Assembly: GCA_017429885.1 (NCBI GenBank)
Contig: JAFROA010000086.1
Location: 1-5,394, forward strand
Direction of reading: 5' to 3'
Length of the DNA stretch: 5,394 nucleotides
From: Bacteroidales bacterium
Lineage (GTDB): Bacteria > Bacteroidota > Bacteroidia > Bacteroidales > UBA932
Both the position numbers and the translations under genes were made by a program. Positions 1 through 5,394 of the stretch are shown here, in pieces; within the stretch, counting starts at the first letter, position 1, and every line of letters begins with the position of its first letter. The notes under the pieces are model-generated. The model had not been told where the DNA came from. It searched no databases and worked only from the letters and a program-made list of their open reading frames with translations.

Positions 1-126
1 GATGTAATAGGTCAGGCCATTGTCCAGCTTACCCGTTTTAACGGCGGGATCATTGGGCAGCTGCTGAGCTCCGGCCAAAAAAGAACTGGCCATGACAACA
101 GCGATGAGAATCAATAACTTCTTCAT
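1..126 (-). CDS. Secreted M16-family (PqqL-like) zinc peptidase, N-terminal fragment
   Basis: Only the first 42 codons are present; the gene runs off the left edge. The translation opens with a classic signal peptide: MKKLL, then a hydrophobic stretch (about residues 4-19) and an AGAQQ end that fits signal peptidase I cleavage near residues 20-22. The following mature start, LPNDPAVKTGKLDNGLTYYI, matches the conserved opening of the large Bacteroidota M16 (insulinase/PqqL-like) peptidases, where the phrase GKLDNGLTYYI leads into the first catalytic domain. Those proteins are usually above 900 residues and act in the periplasm or at the outer membrane. The catalytic HxxEH motif would lie beyond the window, so activity cannot be judged. 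The start follows the ferredoxin terminator by only 24 bp, with no clear Shine-Dalgarno site (TCAAGAT precedes the ATG) and no obvious promoter. The family call rests on remembered motif similarity over about 20 residues. Confidence 0.82.
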   Translation of the reverse strand, partial: MKKLLILIAVVMASSFLAGAQQLPNDPAVKTGKLDNGLTYYI

Positions 127-150
127 ATCTTGATTATTAACTATTTCTCA

Positions 151-182
151 ATAAAAACTCCGCACCATGCGGCACGGAGTTT
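151..182 (-). terminator. Rho-independent terminator of the ferredoxin gene
   Basis: Read on the minus strand, AAACTCCGTGCC, loop GCAT, GGTGCGGAGTTT forms a 12-bp stem with two G-U wobbles and no mismatch, followed by a T-rich run (TTTTTAT counted from the lower stem). It starts 19 bp after the ferredoxin stop codon. On the plus strand the two wobble positions become A-C mismatches and the T-run is poor, so the structure is oriented for leftward transcription. It lies 24 bp upstream of the M16 peptidase start, so it could also act as a leader attenuator for that gene. Confidence 0.85.
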
Positions 183-201
183 ACGACACGTTTGACGGAG
201 A

Positions 202-375
202 TTACTCGCCAGGGCTGATAGCGCCCATAGGGCAAGCGTCAGCGCAGGTGCCACAATCAATGCAGACCTCAGGGTCGATGGTGTAGAAATCGCCCTCGTG
301 GATGGCGCCCTGAGGGCACTCTCCAGCGCAAGTTCCGCAAGCGATGCAATCAGTCTCAGAAATCTTGTATGCCAT
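202..375 (-). CDS. 2[4Fe-4S] ferredoxin, clostridial type
   Basis: A complete 57-residue protein, MAYKISETDC to GAISPGE. It carries two CxxCxxCxxxCP motifs: C10, C13, C16, C20 with P21, and C38, C41, C44, C48 with P49. In this fold, the first three cysteines of one motif plus the last cysteine of the other bind each [4Fe-4S] cluster. The two halves are an internal duplication (IACGTCAGEC against IDCGTCADAC). The length matches clostridial ferredoxins of about 55 residues. The protein is expected to be a cytosolic low-potential electron carrier, for example for pyruvate:ferredoxin oxidoreductase, hydrogenase or Rnf; none of these partners is encoded here, so the partner is unknown. The ATG at 375 is the natural start because the first cysteine motif follows within ten residues. 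The gene has its own promoter upstream and a strong terminator downstream, so it is probably a single-gene transcript. Confidence 0.97.
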   Translation of the reverse strand: MAYKISETDCIACGTCAGECPQGAIHEGDFYTIDPEVCIDCGTCADACPMGAISPGE

Positions 376-395
376 AATACCTAAATTTTGATTTG

Positions 396-427
396 CAAAT
401 ATATATTAAAAAATCAATCTATCCAAC
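396..427 (-). promoter_or_regulatory. Predicted Bacteroidota sigma-70 promoter of the ferredoxin gene
   Basis: On the minus strand a -7 box TATATTTG (396-403) fits TAnnTTTG exactly. It is preceded, after a 20-bp spacer, by GTTG (424-427), which matches three of four bases of the -33 element TTTG. The expected start of transcription is near 390, giving a leader of about 15 nt before the ATG at 375. The -33 element lies inside the last codons of the DUF1573 gene, so the ferredoxin can be transcribed independently of that gene. Prediction from motif and spacing only. Confidence 0.65.
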
Positions 428-1616
428 CGGTGAGAAAAAGGTTCATGATAGGCCTGGAAGGGGAATTTGTGGTAAGTGTCAGAATGATAAGGCACTCCCC
501 TTTAGGCAAAGATGTGGTGTCAAGTTCCGCCTCAAGTTTTCCCTTGGCCCCAGGAGCGATATCCTGGAACGGGAACACTTTCACCCTGGAACTCTCGGAG
601 TCAACCTTATATACTTTGAATGAGCTTTTCCCTTTATTCGCTATCTCGAATGAGGCTTTGACTTTTGTGCCCACCTTGACTTTACCGAAAGAGAAGGTGC
701 TTTCCGAGGCCACTGGAACGGAAGCCCGATCCCGCTGCTCTTTCGTGAGCGAGGAAAAGTCCTCTTTAGTGATCGCATAGAACCCTATTCTGGACTTCCC
801 CGAGCCGAGCTCCGGATTAGGATCCGCCACAACCGCCTCAGTGCCAGCGGCTTCCACAGCAGGCTCAGAGGAGGGACGCACCGTGGCTTTATAGATACGG
901 CCATCCACAATAGGGGTAGCATAATAATAGTTCTTCCCCCAAAGACTCCTGTCCGCCTTTATTGTATAGACCAACTTGGCGGTGGCGCCCACGGGGATAG
1001 GGTTTTGCGAAAGTCTCAAAGTCAAGCCTTCGCTGACATTCTCGAACTTCACATTCAAGGGTTTGGAGCCAAGATTCGCCACCAGGGCCTCCCCGCTCTT
1101 GCTCTGTCCCTGGGAAAGATTACCCGCCTTTATGTCAACGGACTTGAATCCGAGATTGCCGAAACGGATCGCGTACAATTCCCCGAGACTGAGTTTCTTT
1201 TTGTGGCTTTCTCCCCTGAGCCGAAGAATAACCGGCTGCTTGGGCTCAGAGAAATACACTGTAAGATTCTTGTCGAAAGGATATCCACCCTCGTCATTCT
1301 TGTATGTGGCTTTGATGGTTCCCTTCTCCCCTGGCTTCAAAGGCTGCTTGGTCCACTCAACATCAGTGCATCCGCAGGAAGACACCACATTGTATATCAC
1401 TAATGGTTTGTCACCAATGTTGGTAGCGGTGAAAGTGGCGGATACCGGGCCGTCGGAGACAAGGATATCCCCGAAATCATGCACAATCTTATCCAGCTTG
1501 ACAACGCCTCCGAAGGTGTTGTCAGGCCCCGAGCCCTGACCATATAAAGTCTGGGACAGGACGGTCAGGATAACCGTGAAGATTAAGGATATGACACTTC
1601 TTCTCATGATTGACAT
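414..1616 (-). CDS. Exported DUF1573-domain protein with three Ig-like modules
   Basis: A 400-residue protein of unknown function with a signal peptide (MSIMRRS, hydrophobic core about 8-24, likely cleavage near YGQ at 25-27; no lipobox cysteine). Module 1 (about 46-136) is a clear DUF1573 domain: HDFGDI at 46-51, TNIGDKPLVI at 65-74 and the hallmark SCGCT with C81 and C83. Module 2 (about 150-248) and module 3 (about 308-397, FSFGKVKVGTKVKASFEIAN) keep the ASH/DUF1573-like strand pattern but lack the CGC motif. A linker rich in Ala, Glu and Pro (about 249-307) separates them. The protein is expected in the periplasm or on the cell surface; the family has no established biochemical role. Three in-frame starts are plausible: 1634 (GGAAAGG 9 bp upstream), 1616 (used here) and 1607 (GGAAA 10 bp upstream, MRRSVIS). 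The ORF stays open up to 1748, but that start would overlap parE and put about 44 residues before the signal peptide. Confidence 0.86.
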   Translation of the reverse strand: MSIMRRSVISLIFTVILTVLSQTLYGQGSGPDNTFGGVVKLDKIVHDFGDILVSDGPVSATFTATNIGDKPLVIYNVVSSCGCTDVEWTKQPLKPGEKGTIKATYKNDEGGYPFDKNLTVYFSEPKQPVILRLRGESHKKKLSLGELYAIRFGNLGFKSVDIKAGNLSQGQSKSGEALVANLGSKPLNVKFENVSEGLTLRLSQNPIPVGATAKLVYTIKADRSLWGKNYYYATPIVDGRIYKATVRPSSEPAVEAAGTEAVVADPNPELGSGKSRIGFYAITKEDFSSLTKEQRDRASVPVASESTFSFGKVKVGTKVKASFEIANKGKSSFKVYKVDSESSRVKVFPFQDIAPGAKGKLEAELDTTSLPKGECLIILTLTTNSPSRPIMNLFLTGWID

Positions 1617-1632
1617 GTTTCCGATGTAGGCC

Positions 1633-1645
1633 ATTTGCAAATACC
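1633..1645 (-). promoter_or_regulatory. Possible -7 region of the DUF1573 gene promoter (weak)
   Basis: On the minus strand GGTATTTGCAAAT contains the TTTGCA core and the same ten-base palindrome, ATTTGCAAAT, found in the ferredoxin promoter, at nearly the same distance from the start (16 against 15 bp). The upstream TA of TAnnTTTG is replaced by GG, and no -33 element lies at the right spacing. If translation starts at 1634 instead, this sequence overlaps the start codon and cannot be the promoter. Confidence 0.3.
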
Positions 1646-1670
1646 TTTCCAAACTTGAATGTGACGTGAT

Positions 1671-1701
1671 TTTCAAATCCCGCCAAAAGTTAGTAAATTT
1701 G
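1671..1701 (+). promoter_or_regulatory. Predicted Bacteroidota sigma-70 promoter of parE and downstream genes
   Basis: A -7 box TAAATTTG at 1694-1701 fits TAnnTTTG exactly. TTTC at 1671-1674 (three of four matches to TTTG) lies 19 bp upstream as the -33 element. Transcription should begin near 1706-1708, giving a leader of just over 20 nt before the parE ATG at 1730. No other promoter of this form is evident before the two downstream genes. Confidence 0.55.
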
Positions 1702-1729
1702 TATGATTTCGTATCAACTGGAAAAGTAA

Positions 1730-3667
1730 ATGGCAGAGAAACGGACATTTGAGGAATACACAGACGCCAATATAAAGACCCTGGAAGGTGTCGAGCACAT
1801 CCGGCGCAGGCCTGGAATGTACATCGGCCGTCTTGGGAACGGTTCCAACCCGGGAGACGGTATCTACGTTCTCCTAAAGGAAATCGTGGATAACTGCATA
1901 GATGAGTTCTCGGCTGGATTCGGCAACAAAGTTCTTATTGACATCGAAGATAAACAAGTCAAGATCAGGGATTTCGGCCGTGGAATCCCCCTTGGCTCAG
2001 TTGTCAAGGCGACCAGCGAGCTCAACACCGGAGGAAAATTCGACGACAAGGTTTTCAAGAAATCCGTTGGTCTCAACGGTGTGGGAACCAAGGCGGTCAA
2101 CGCCCTTTCGGAGAAGTTTTATGTGGAATCATTCCGCGAGGGAGAAAGCTCATGGGCTAGCTATGAGCGGGGGGAGCTGAAGGAAAGCGGCAAGAAGGAC
2201 AAGGTCAACGAGAAGAACGGTACTCTGGTGATCTTCACCCCGGACAACGAGATGTTCGGCGGCTTCGAGTTCAACATGGACTATGTCGAGACCATGGTGA
2301 AGAACTATTCGTACCTCAAAAAAGGTCTGACTCTGGTCCTGAACGGCACTTCCTATAAGTCCGACAACGGCCTTCTGGATCTCGTGAGGGAGAATATGTC
2401 CGAGACTCCCTTGTACGAACCGATACATCTGGAGGATGACGACATCGAGGTCGTGCTGACCCACGGCAACTCCTACGGCGAGAATATATCCTCATTCGTG
2501 AATGGCCAGAACACCAGGGATGGTGGAACCCACCTCGCGGCGTTCAGGGAGGCTATAGCGAAGACTCTGAAAGAGTATTTCAAGAAAGACTACAAGCCTG
2601 AGGACTGCCGCCAGGGTATAATCGGAGCCATCAGCATCCAGATTCAGGAGCCTAATTTCGAGGGGCAGACCAAGACCAAGCTGGGTTCCACATACATGTG
2701 GGAGAAGTATAAGACTGACGAGCATGGCAAGAAGATACAGAATCCGGATGGTTCCTTGGAGATAGACAGGGGACCTACCATCAGGTCTTTCGTCAACGAC
2801 TTCGTCGCCAGACATCTCGACAACTACCTCAGGATCCATCTCGATGTCGTCCCGATCATTGAGAACAAGATCAAGGAGTCACAAGCTGAGCGCGAAGAGA
2901 TAGCGGGAATCCAGAAAAAGACCCGCGAGCGTAACAAAAAGGCAAATGTCTACAACCGCAAACTCCGCGACTGCCGCTACCACTTCTGCGACAAGATGCC
3001 CAAAGGCAAGGAGGAGATGGCTGAGAAGACCAGCATATTCATAACGGAGGGAGACTCCGCGTCCGGAACCATCACGAAAGTCAGAAACGCTGAGTACCAG
3101 GCCGTATTCAGCCTCAGGGGAAAGCCTATCAACTGCTACAAGGAAAGCCGCAAGAGAGTCGCCGAGAATGAGGAGCTTAACCTTCTCATCTCTGCCCTCG
3201 GCGTCGAGGATGACCTTGACAATCTCCGTTACAACAACATCATTGTCGCGACCGATGCTGATGATGACGGTATGCACATCCGGATGCTGGTACTGACATT
3301 CTTCATGAAGTATTACCCGGATCTCATCCGAAGAGGCCACGTCCATATTCTCCAGACTCCCCTTTTCAGGGTCGCAAACAAGAAGGAAAGGCGTTATTGC
3401 TACTCATCCGAGGAGAAGGAGAAGGCGATAAAGGCTTTGAAGACAGCTGTCCAGATCACCAGGTTCAAAGGTCTTGGAGAGATCTCTTCCGACGAGTTCG
3501 TGGATTTCATCGGAGAGGACATGAGGCTCGATCTCGTGAAACTGTCAGACGAGGAATCGATAGCGGACATTATGGAGTTCTATATGGGTGACAACACCAT
3601 CGACCGTCAGAACTTCATCAGGGCCAACCTGAAGTCCGAGGAAGAACTGGAAGATATTAACATTTAA
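1730..3667 (+). CDS. parE: DNA topoisomerase IV subunit B
   Basis: A complete 645-residue type IIA topoisomerase ATPase subunit. With ParC it should form the A2B2 enzyme that decatenates replicated chromosomes using ATP. The GHKL ATPase domain (about 1-215) shows RRRPGMYIG (25-33), the N-box EIVDNCIDEF (51-60; catalytic E51, Mg-binding N55), DFGRGIP (81-87) and VGLNGVGTKA (113-122). The transducer domain (about 216-385) has the QTK-loop GQTKTKLGS (312-320). The TOPRIM domain (about 433-545) has TEGDSASG (439-446; E440) and TDADDDG (508-514; D509, D511). RFKGLGE (578-584) lies in the C-terminal part. EGDSASGTITK and the short C-terminus ending soon after the NTIDRQNFI segment point to Bacteroidota ParE rather than GyrB, which usually has EGDSAGG. 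A charged segment at about 322-346 seems to be an insertion. The ATG at 1730 is preceded by GGAAAA and a good promoter. parC is not in the window. Confidence 0.95.
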   Translation: MAEKRTFEEYTDANIKTLEGVEHIRRRPGMYIGRLGNGSNPGDGIYVLLKEIVDNCIDEFSAGFGNKVLIDIEDKQVKIRDFGRGIPLGSVVKATSELNTGGKFDDKVFKKSVGLNGVGTKAVNALSEKFYVESFREGESSWASYERGELKESGKKDKVNEKNGTLVIFTPDNEMFGGFEFNMDYVETMVKNYSYLKKGLTLVLNGTSYKSDNGLLDLVRENMSETPLYEPIHLEDDDIEVVLTHGNSYGENISSFVNGQNTRDGGTHLAAFREAIAKTLKEYFKKDYKPEDCRQGIIGAISIQIQEPNFEGQTKTKLGSTYMWEKYKTDEHGKKIQNPDGSLEIDRGPTIRSFVNDFVARHLDNYLRIHLDVVPIIENKIKESQAEREEIAGIQKKTRERNKKANVYNRKLRDCRYHFCDKMPKGKEEMAEKTSIFITEGDSASGTITKVRNAEYQAVFSLRGKPINCYKESRKRVAENEELNLLISALGVEDDLDNLRYNNIIVATDADDDGMHIRMLVLTFFMKYYPDLIRRGHVHILQTPLFRVANKKERRYCYSSEEKEKAIKALKTAVQITRFKGLGEISSDEFVDFIGEDMRLDLVKLSDEESIADIMEFYMGDNTIDRQNFIRANLKSEEELEDINI

Positions 3668-3673
3668 TTAGAT

Positions 3674-3677
3674 AGGA
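3674..3677 (+). promoter_or_regulatory. Shine-Dalgarno site of the acyltransferase gene
   Basis: AGGA lies 2 bp upstream of the ATG at 3680, inside the 12-bp gap after the parE stop codon. The spacing is shorter than usual, but it is the only purine-rich site available and the gap is too short for an independent promoter. It supports the start at 3680 and translation from a transcript shared with parE. Confidence 0.4.
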
Positions 3678-3679
3678 AT

Positions 3680-4240
3680 ATGACACGTTGGGCGCGATTC
3701 TGTGGATGGACGCTGAAGAAGATGGGCTGGACCACTGTCGGAGGTCCTGTCCCGGAAAAAAAGGCCATAATCCTGGGAGTTCCCCACACATCGGCGATGG
3801 ATTTCATCGTCTCATACCTGTTTTACACCCAATTCGCCGCGCAAAAGGCCAGGGTGATGATTAAAAAGGAGTTTTTCTTCTGGCCGATAGGTCCGCTCAT
3901 CAAAAGGATGGGAGCCGTACCCGTGGACAGAAGCAACGCCACATCGATGGTCAAGAGCCTTATCGACCATATGGAAGGAGAAGACACCTTCATACTCGCG
4001 ATAGCCCCTGAGGGAACGCGTAAGGCCACTAAAAGATGGAAAACAGGCTATCACGTGATTGCGAAGGCCGTGGGTTGCCCGGTTTACCTGGGATATTTCG
4101 ACTGGGGCCGCAAAAGAGTCAGCGCTGGCGAGAAAGTGGAGCTGACCGATGACGCCAGGGCCGACACTGAGCGTATCCAAGGTATATATGAGCAAATGGG
4201 GCTCCAAGGCAAGCACCCGGAAGGATTTGTCACACATTAA
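3680..4240 (+). CDS. PlsC-family lysophospholipid/glycerolipid acyltransferase
   Basis: A complete 186-residue acyltransferase of the PlsC/LPLAT fold. Motif I is PHTSAMDF (35-42), with the HX4D pair H36 and D41 as catalytic base and partner. Motif II is GAVPVDR (78-84), whose R84 contacts the glycerol phosphate in relatives. Motif III is APEGTRK (109-115), and motif IV centres on GCPVYLGYF (132-140) with P134. The protein is shorter than a typical PlsC (about 240) and has no strong transmembrane helix, only the moderately hydrophobic 30-52 region; it belongs to a compact subgroup in which the NH of motif I is replaced by PH. Expected at the inner face of the cytoplasmic membrane, moving an acyl group onto a lysophospholipid or a related acceptor; the exact acceptor cannot be read from the sequence. 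It follows parE by 12 bp and precedes an acyl-CoA ligase-like gene by 9 bp, which supports a lipid role. Confidence 0.9.
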   Translation: MTRWARFCGWTLKKMGWTTVGGPVPEKKAIILGVPHTSAMDFIVSYLFYTQFAAQKARVMIKKEFFFWPIGPLIKRMGAVPVDRSNATSMVKSLIDHMEGEDTFILAIAPEGTRKATKRWKTGYHVIAKAVGCPVYLGYFDWGRKRVSAGEKVELTDDARADTERIQGIYEQMGLQGKHPEGFVTH

Positions 4241-4249
4241 TTTAGCGCG

Positions 4250-5394
4250 ATGTCAATCCAGACCCTTTTGAAGCAGAGCAGGGAGAATTATGTGACCACT
4301 CTGTCCAAACTATTCGAGATGGCGACCGACACCTTCGCCAAGAGACCGCTATCTTGTTTTGTGGACGGAGGGCAGGAATACACCTACGACAGTTTCAAAC
4401 ACAAGTGTCTGGAGCTTTCCCAGCGTTTCAACCGCTTCGGGATAAGCGCTGGAGATAAGGTGGCGATCTTGTCCAACAACATGCCTAACTGGACTGTCGC
4501 CATGTTCTCATGCGTTCCTTTCGGAAGGGTTACAGTTCCTATTCTCCCGGACTCCTCAGAGAGCGAGGTGACAAACATCCTCACCCACTCAGAGTGCAAG
4601 GCGATATTCATCTCCAGGCGTCTTCTGAAGAAACTATCTGAAGAGGTAAAGGAAAAACTAACCCTTGTCATCGACATAGAGACTTTCGAGTTCATCAAGA
4701 AAGACGACCAAGCCTTCACCTGCGAGGGTCACTCCAGCGAGCCACAAGCTGATGACCTGGCCTCAATCATCTACACCTCAGGTACTTCCGGCACCGCCAA
4801 GGGAGTGATGCTGAGCCACCGCAATTTCTGCCAGAATATCATAGCCGCTTTCCACGCCCAACCCGCGGGAAAGAAGGACCGCTGGCTTTCCATCCTCCCG
4901 ATGTCTCACACATACGAGATGGCCTTCAGCGTCCTCTATCCCCTCTTTGTCGGCGGCTGCGTGTATTATATCAAGAAACCCCCGACACCATCCATCCTCA
5001 TGGACGCGATGAAGAAAGTACGGCCCACCATAATGTGCGCGGTGCCTCTCATCATCGAGAAAGTGTACAGGAACAGTGTCCTTCCCACTATTGAGAGAAG
5101 CCGCACATTATCCTGGATGAGCAAGAAAATGCCCAGGATCCTTTATTGGTTAGTCGGCAAGAAGTTATACAAGTCTTTCGGAGGCAAGTTAAAGTTCTTC
5201 GGTGTTGGAGGATCCAAGCTGGATTCCACGGTTGAGGAATTCCTCAACAAGGCTCATTTCCCTTATGCCATCGGCTACGGCCTCACAGAGACAGCGCCAC
5301 TTATCACCAACGCCTGCGTCGGGAAGACAGTGGTCGGCTCAATCGGAGTACCGGCCTACAATGTACAGGTAAAGCTCCAGAATGTCGATCCGGC
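4250..5394 (+). CDS. Long-chain fatty acid-CoA ligase-like AMP-binding enzyme, C-terminus missing
   Basis: The first 381 residues of an ANL-superfamily adenylating enzyme; the gene continues past the right edge (full members have roughly 550-600 residues). The order fits the family: N-terminal region with DGGQEYTYDSF (39-49) and ISAGDKVAILSNN (65-77); the ATP-phosphate loop YTSGTSGTAKGVMLSH (175-190); the substrate-side segment LPMSHTYEM (216-224); FFGVGGSKL (316-324); and the adenine-binding motif YGLTET (343-348). The reaction should be fatty acid plus ATP to acyl-AMP, then transfer to CoA (or possibly ACP). The conserved lysine of the C-terminal domain lies outside the window. The start is well bounded: the acyltransferase stop codon TAA at 4238-4240 is in the same frame, 9 bp before this ATG, and the next methionine is residue 24. 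No real Shine-Dalgarno site precedes it (TTTAGCGCG), so translation may be coupled to the upstream gene. Confidence 0.93.
   Translation, partial: MSIQTLLKQSRENYVTTLSKLFEMATDTFAKRPLSCFVDGGQEYTYDSFKHKCLELSQRFNRFGISAGDKVAILSNNMPNWTVAMFSCVPFGRVTVPILPDSSESEVTNILTHSECKAIFISRRLLKKLSEEVKEKLTLVIDIETFEFIKKDDQAFTCEGHSSEPQADDLASIIYTSGTSGTAKGVMLSHRNFCQNIIAAFHAQPAGKKDRWLSILPMSHTYEMAFSVLYPLFVGGCVYYIKKPPTPSILMDAMKKVRPTIMCAVPLIIEKVYRNSVLPTIERSRTLSWMSKKMPRILYWLVGKKLYKSFGGKLKFFGVGGSKLDSTVEEFLNKAHFPYAIGYGLTETAPLITNACVGKTVVGSIGVPAYNVQVKLQNVDP

Larger units (their letters stand above)
1617..1729. other. Divergent intergenic region between the DUF1573 gene and parE
   Basis: A 113-bp spacer holding the control elements of both gene groups. 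Rightward it contains the predicted parE promoter (1671-1701). Leftward it contains only a degenerate TATTTGC element, plus a CAAGTTTG sequence (1650-1657) that could be an alternative -7 box, with TTTG at 1674-1677 upstream at a non-ideal 16-bp spacing. If the leftward gene starts at 1634 the spacer shrinks to 95 bp. No hairpin with a T-run and no small gene was found here. Confidence 0.6.

Noticed and set aside
388..1539. Plus-strand open frames of 76-187 codons opposite the DUF1573 gene (388-780, 393-623, 976-1539, 1005-1403)
   Set aside because: Their translations show no recognisable domain or signal. The opposite strand encodes a coherent signal peptide plus DUF1573 modules, so these are shadows of its codon use.
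1617..1748. Extension of the DUF1573 protein to the furthest upstream ATG at 1748
   Set aside because: It would overlap the divergent parE start, span both promoters and place about 44 polar residues ahead of an obvious signal peptide.
1864..3346. Minus-strand open frames of 78-155 codons inside parE (1864-2100, 2150-2464, 2492-2839, 2879-3346)
   Set aside because: parE has all its motifs in one continuous plus frame. The antisense frames lack promoters, Shine-Dalgarno sites and family resemblance.
1730..3667. GyrB instead of ParE
   Set aside because: The TOPRIM motif is EGDSASG followed by TITK, and the C-terminal region matches remembered Bacteroidota topoisomerase IV B sequences; GyrB of this phylum usually has EGDSAGG.
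3812..4237. Minus-strand open frames opposite the acyltransferase (3812-4237, 3823-4029)
   Set aside because: The plus strand shows all four acyltransferase motifs in one frame; the antisense translations resemble nothing.
4384..4719. Minus-strand open frame of 111 codons opposite the ligase gene
   Set aside because: It lies wholly within the coding part of the AMP-binding enzyme, whose frame is open from 4250 to the window end with motifs in the right order.
1..5394. Mobile element, CRISPR array, phage, toxin-antitoxin or defence system
   Set aside because: No transposase, integrase, direct-repeat array, target-site duplication or recognisable defence domain was found on either strand.

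Overview
The window looks like a chromosomal segment from an anaerobic member of the Bacteroidota, most likely a gut or rumen Bacteroidales. This rests on the protein types (a Bacteroidota-style topoisomerase IV subunit B, a multi-module DUF1573 protein, a secreted PqqL-like M16 peptidase and a clostridial-type 2[4Fe-4S] ferredoxin). It is supported by promoter motifs of the Bacteroidota form (TTTG, about 20 bp, TAnnTTTG) and mostly weak Shine-Dalgarno sites. Genus cannot be assigned from the sequence alone.

Layout: two divergent gene groups share a short intergenic region around 1617-1729. Leftward (minus strand) come a secreted three-module DUF1573 protein (414-1616), a 57-residue 2[4Fe-4S] ferredoxin (202-375) with its own promoter and a strong intrinsic terminator (151-182), and the first 42 codons of a secreted M16-type peptidase (1-126, running off the left edge). 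Rightward (plus strand) come parE (1730-3667), a PlsC-family acyltransferase (3680-4240) and the first 381 codons of a long-chain acyl-CoA ligase-like AMP-binding enzyme (4250 to the right edge). The rightward gaps are only 12 and 9 bp and contain no terminator, so these three genes probably form one operon.

How they fit together: parE supplies the ATPase/TOPRIM subunit of topoisomerase IV for chromosome decatenation. The acyltransferase and the ligase form a plausible fatty-acid activation and phospholipid acylation pair; their order and shared reading frame resemble the domain order of the fused enzyme Aas. The leftward genes are not obviously linked in function: one exported protein of unknown role, one cytosolic electron carrier and one exported protease. 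No mobile element, CRISPR array, tRNA, rRNA or defence system is visible, and no stretch over 300 bp lacks a gene. I see mostly core genome; the points worth a second look concern regulatory structure and gene arrangement rather than a new system.
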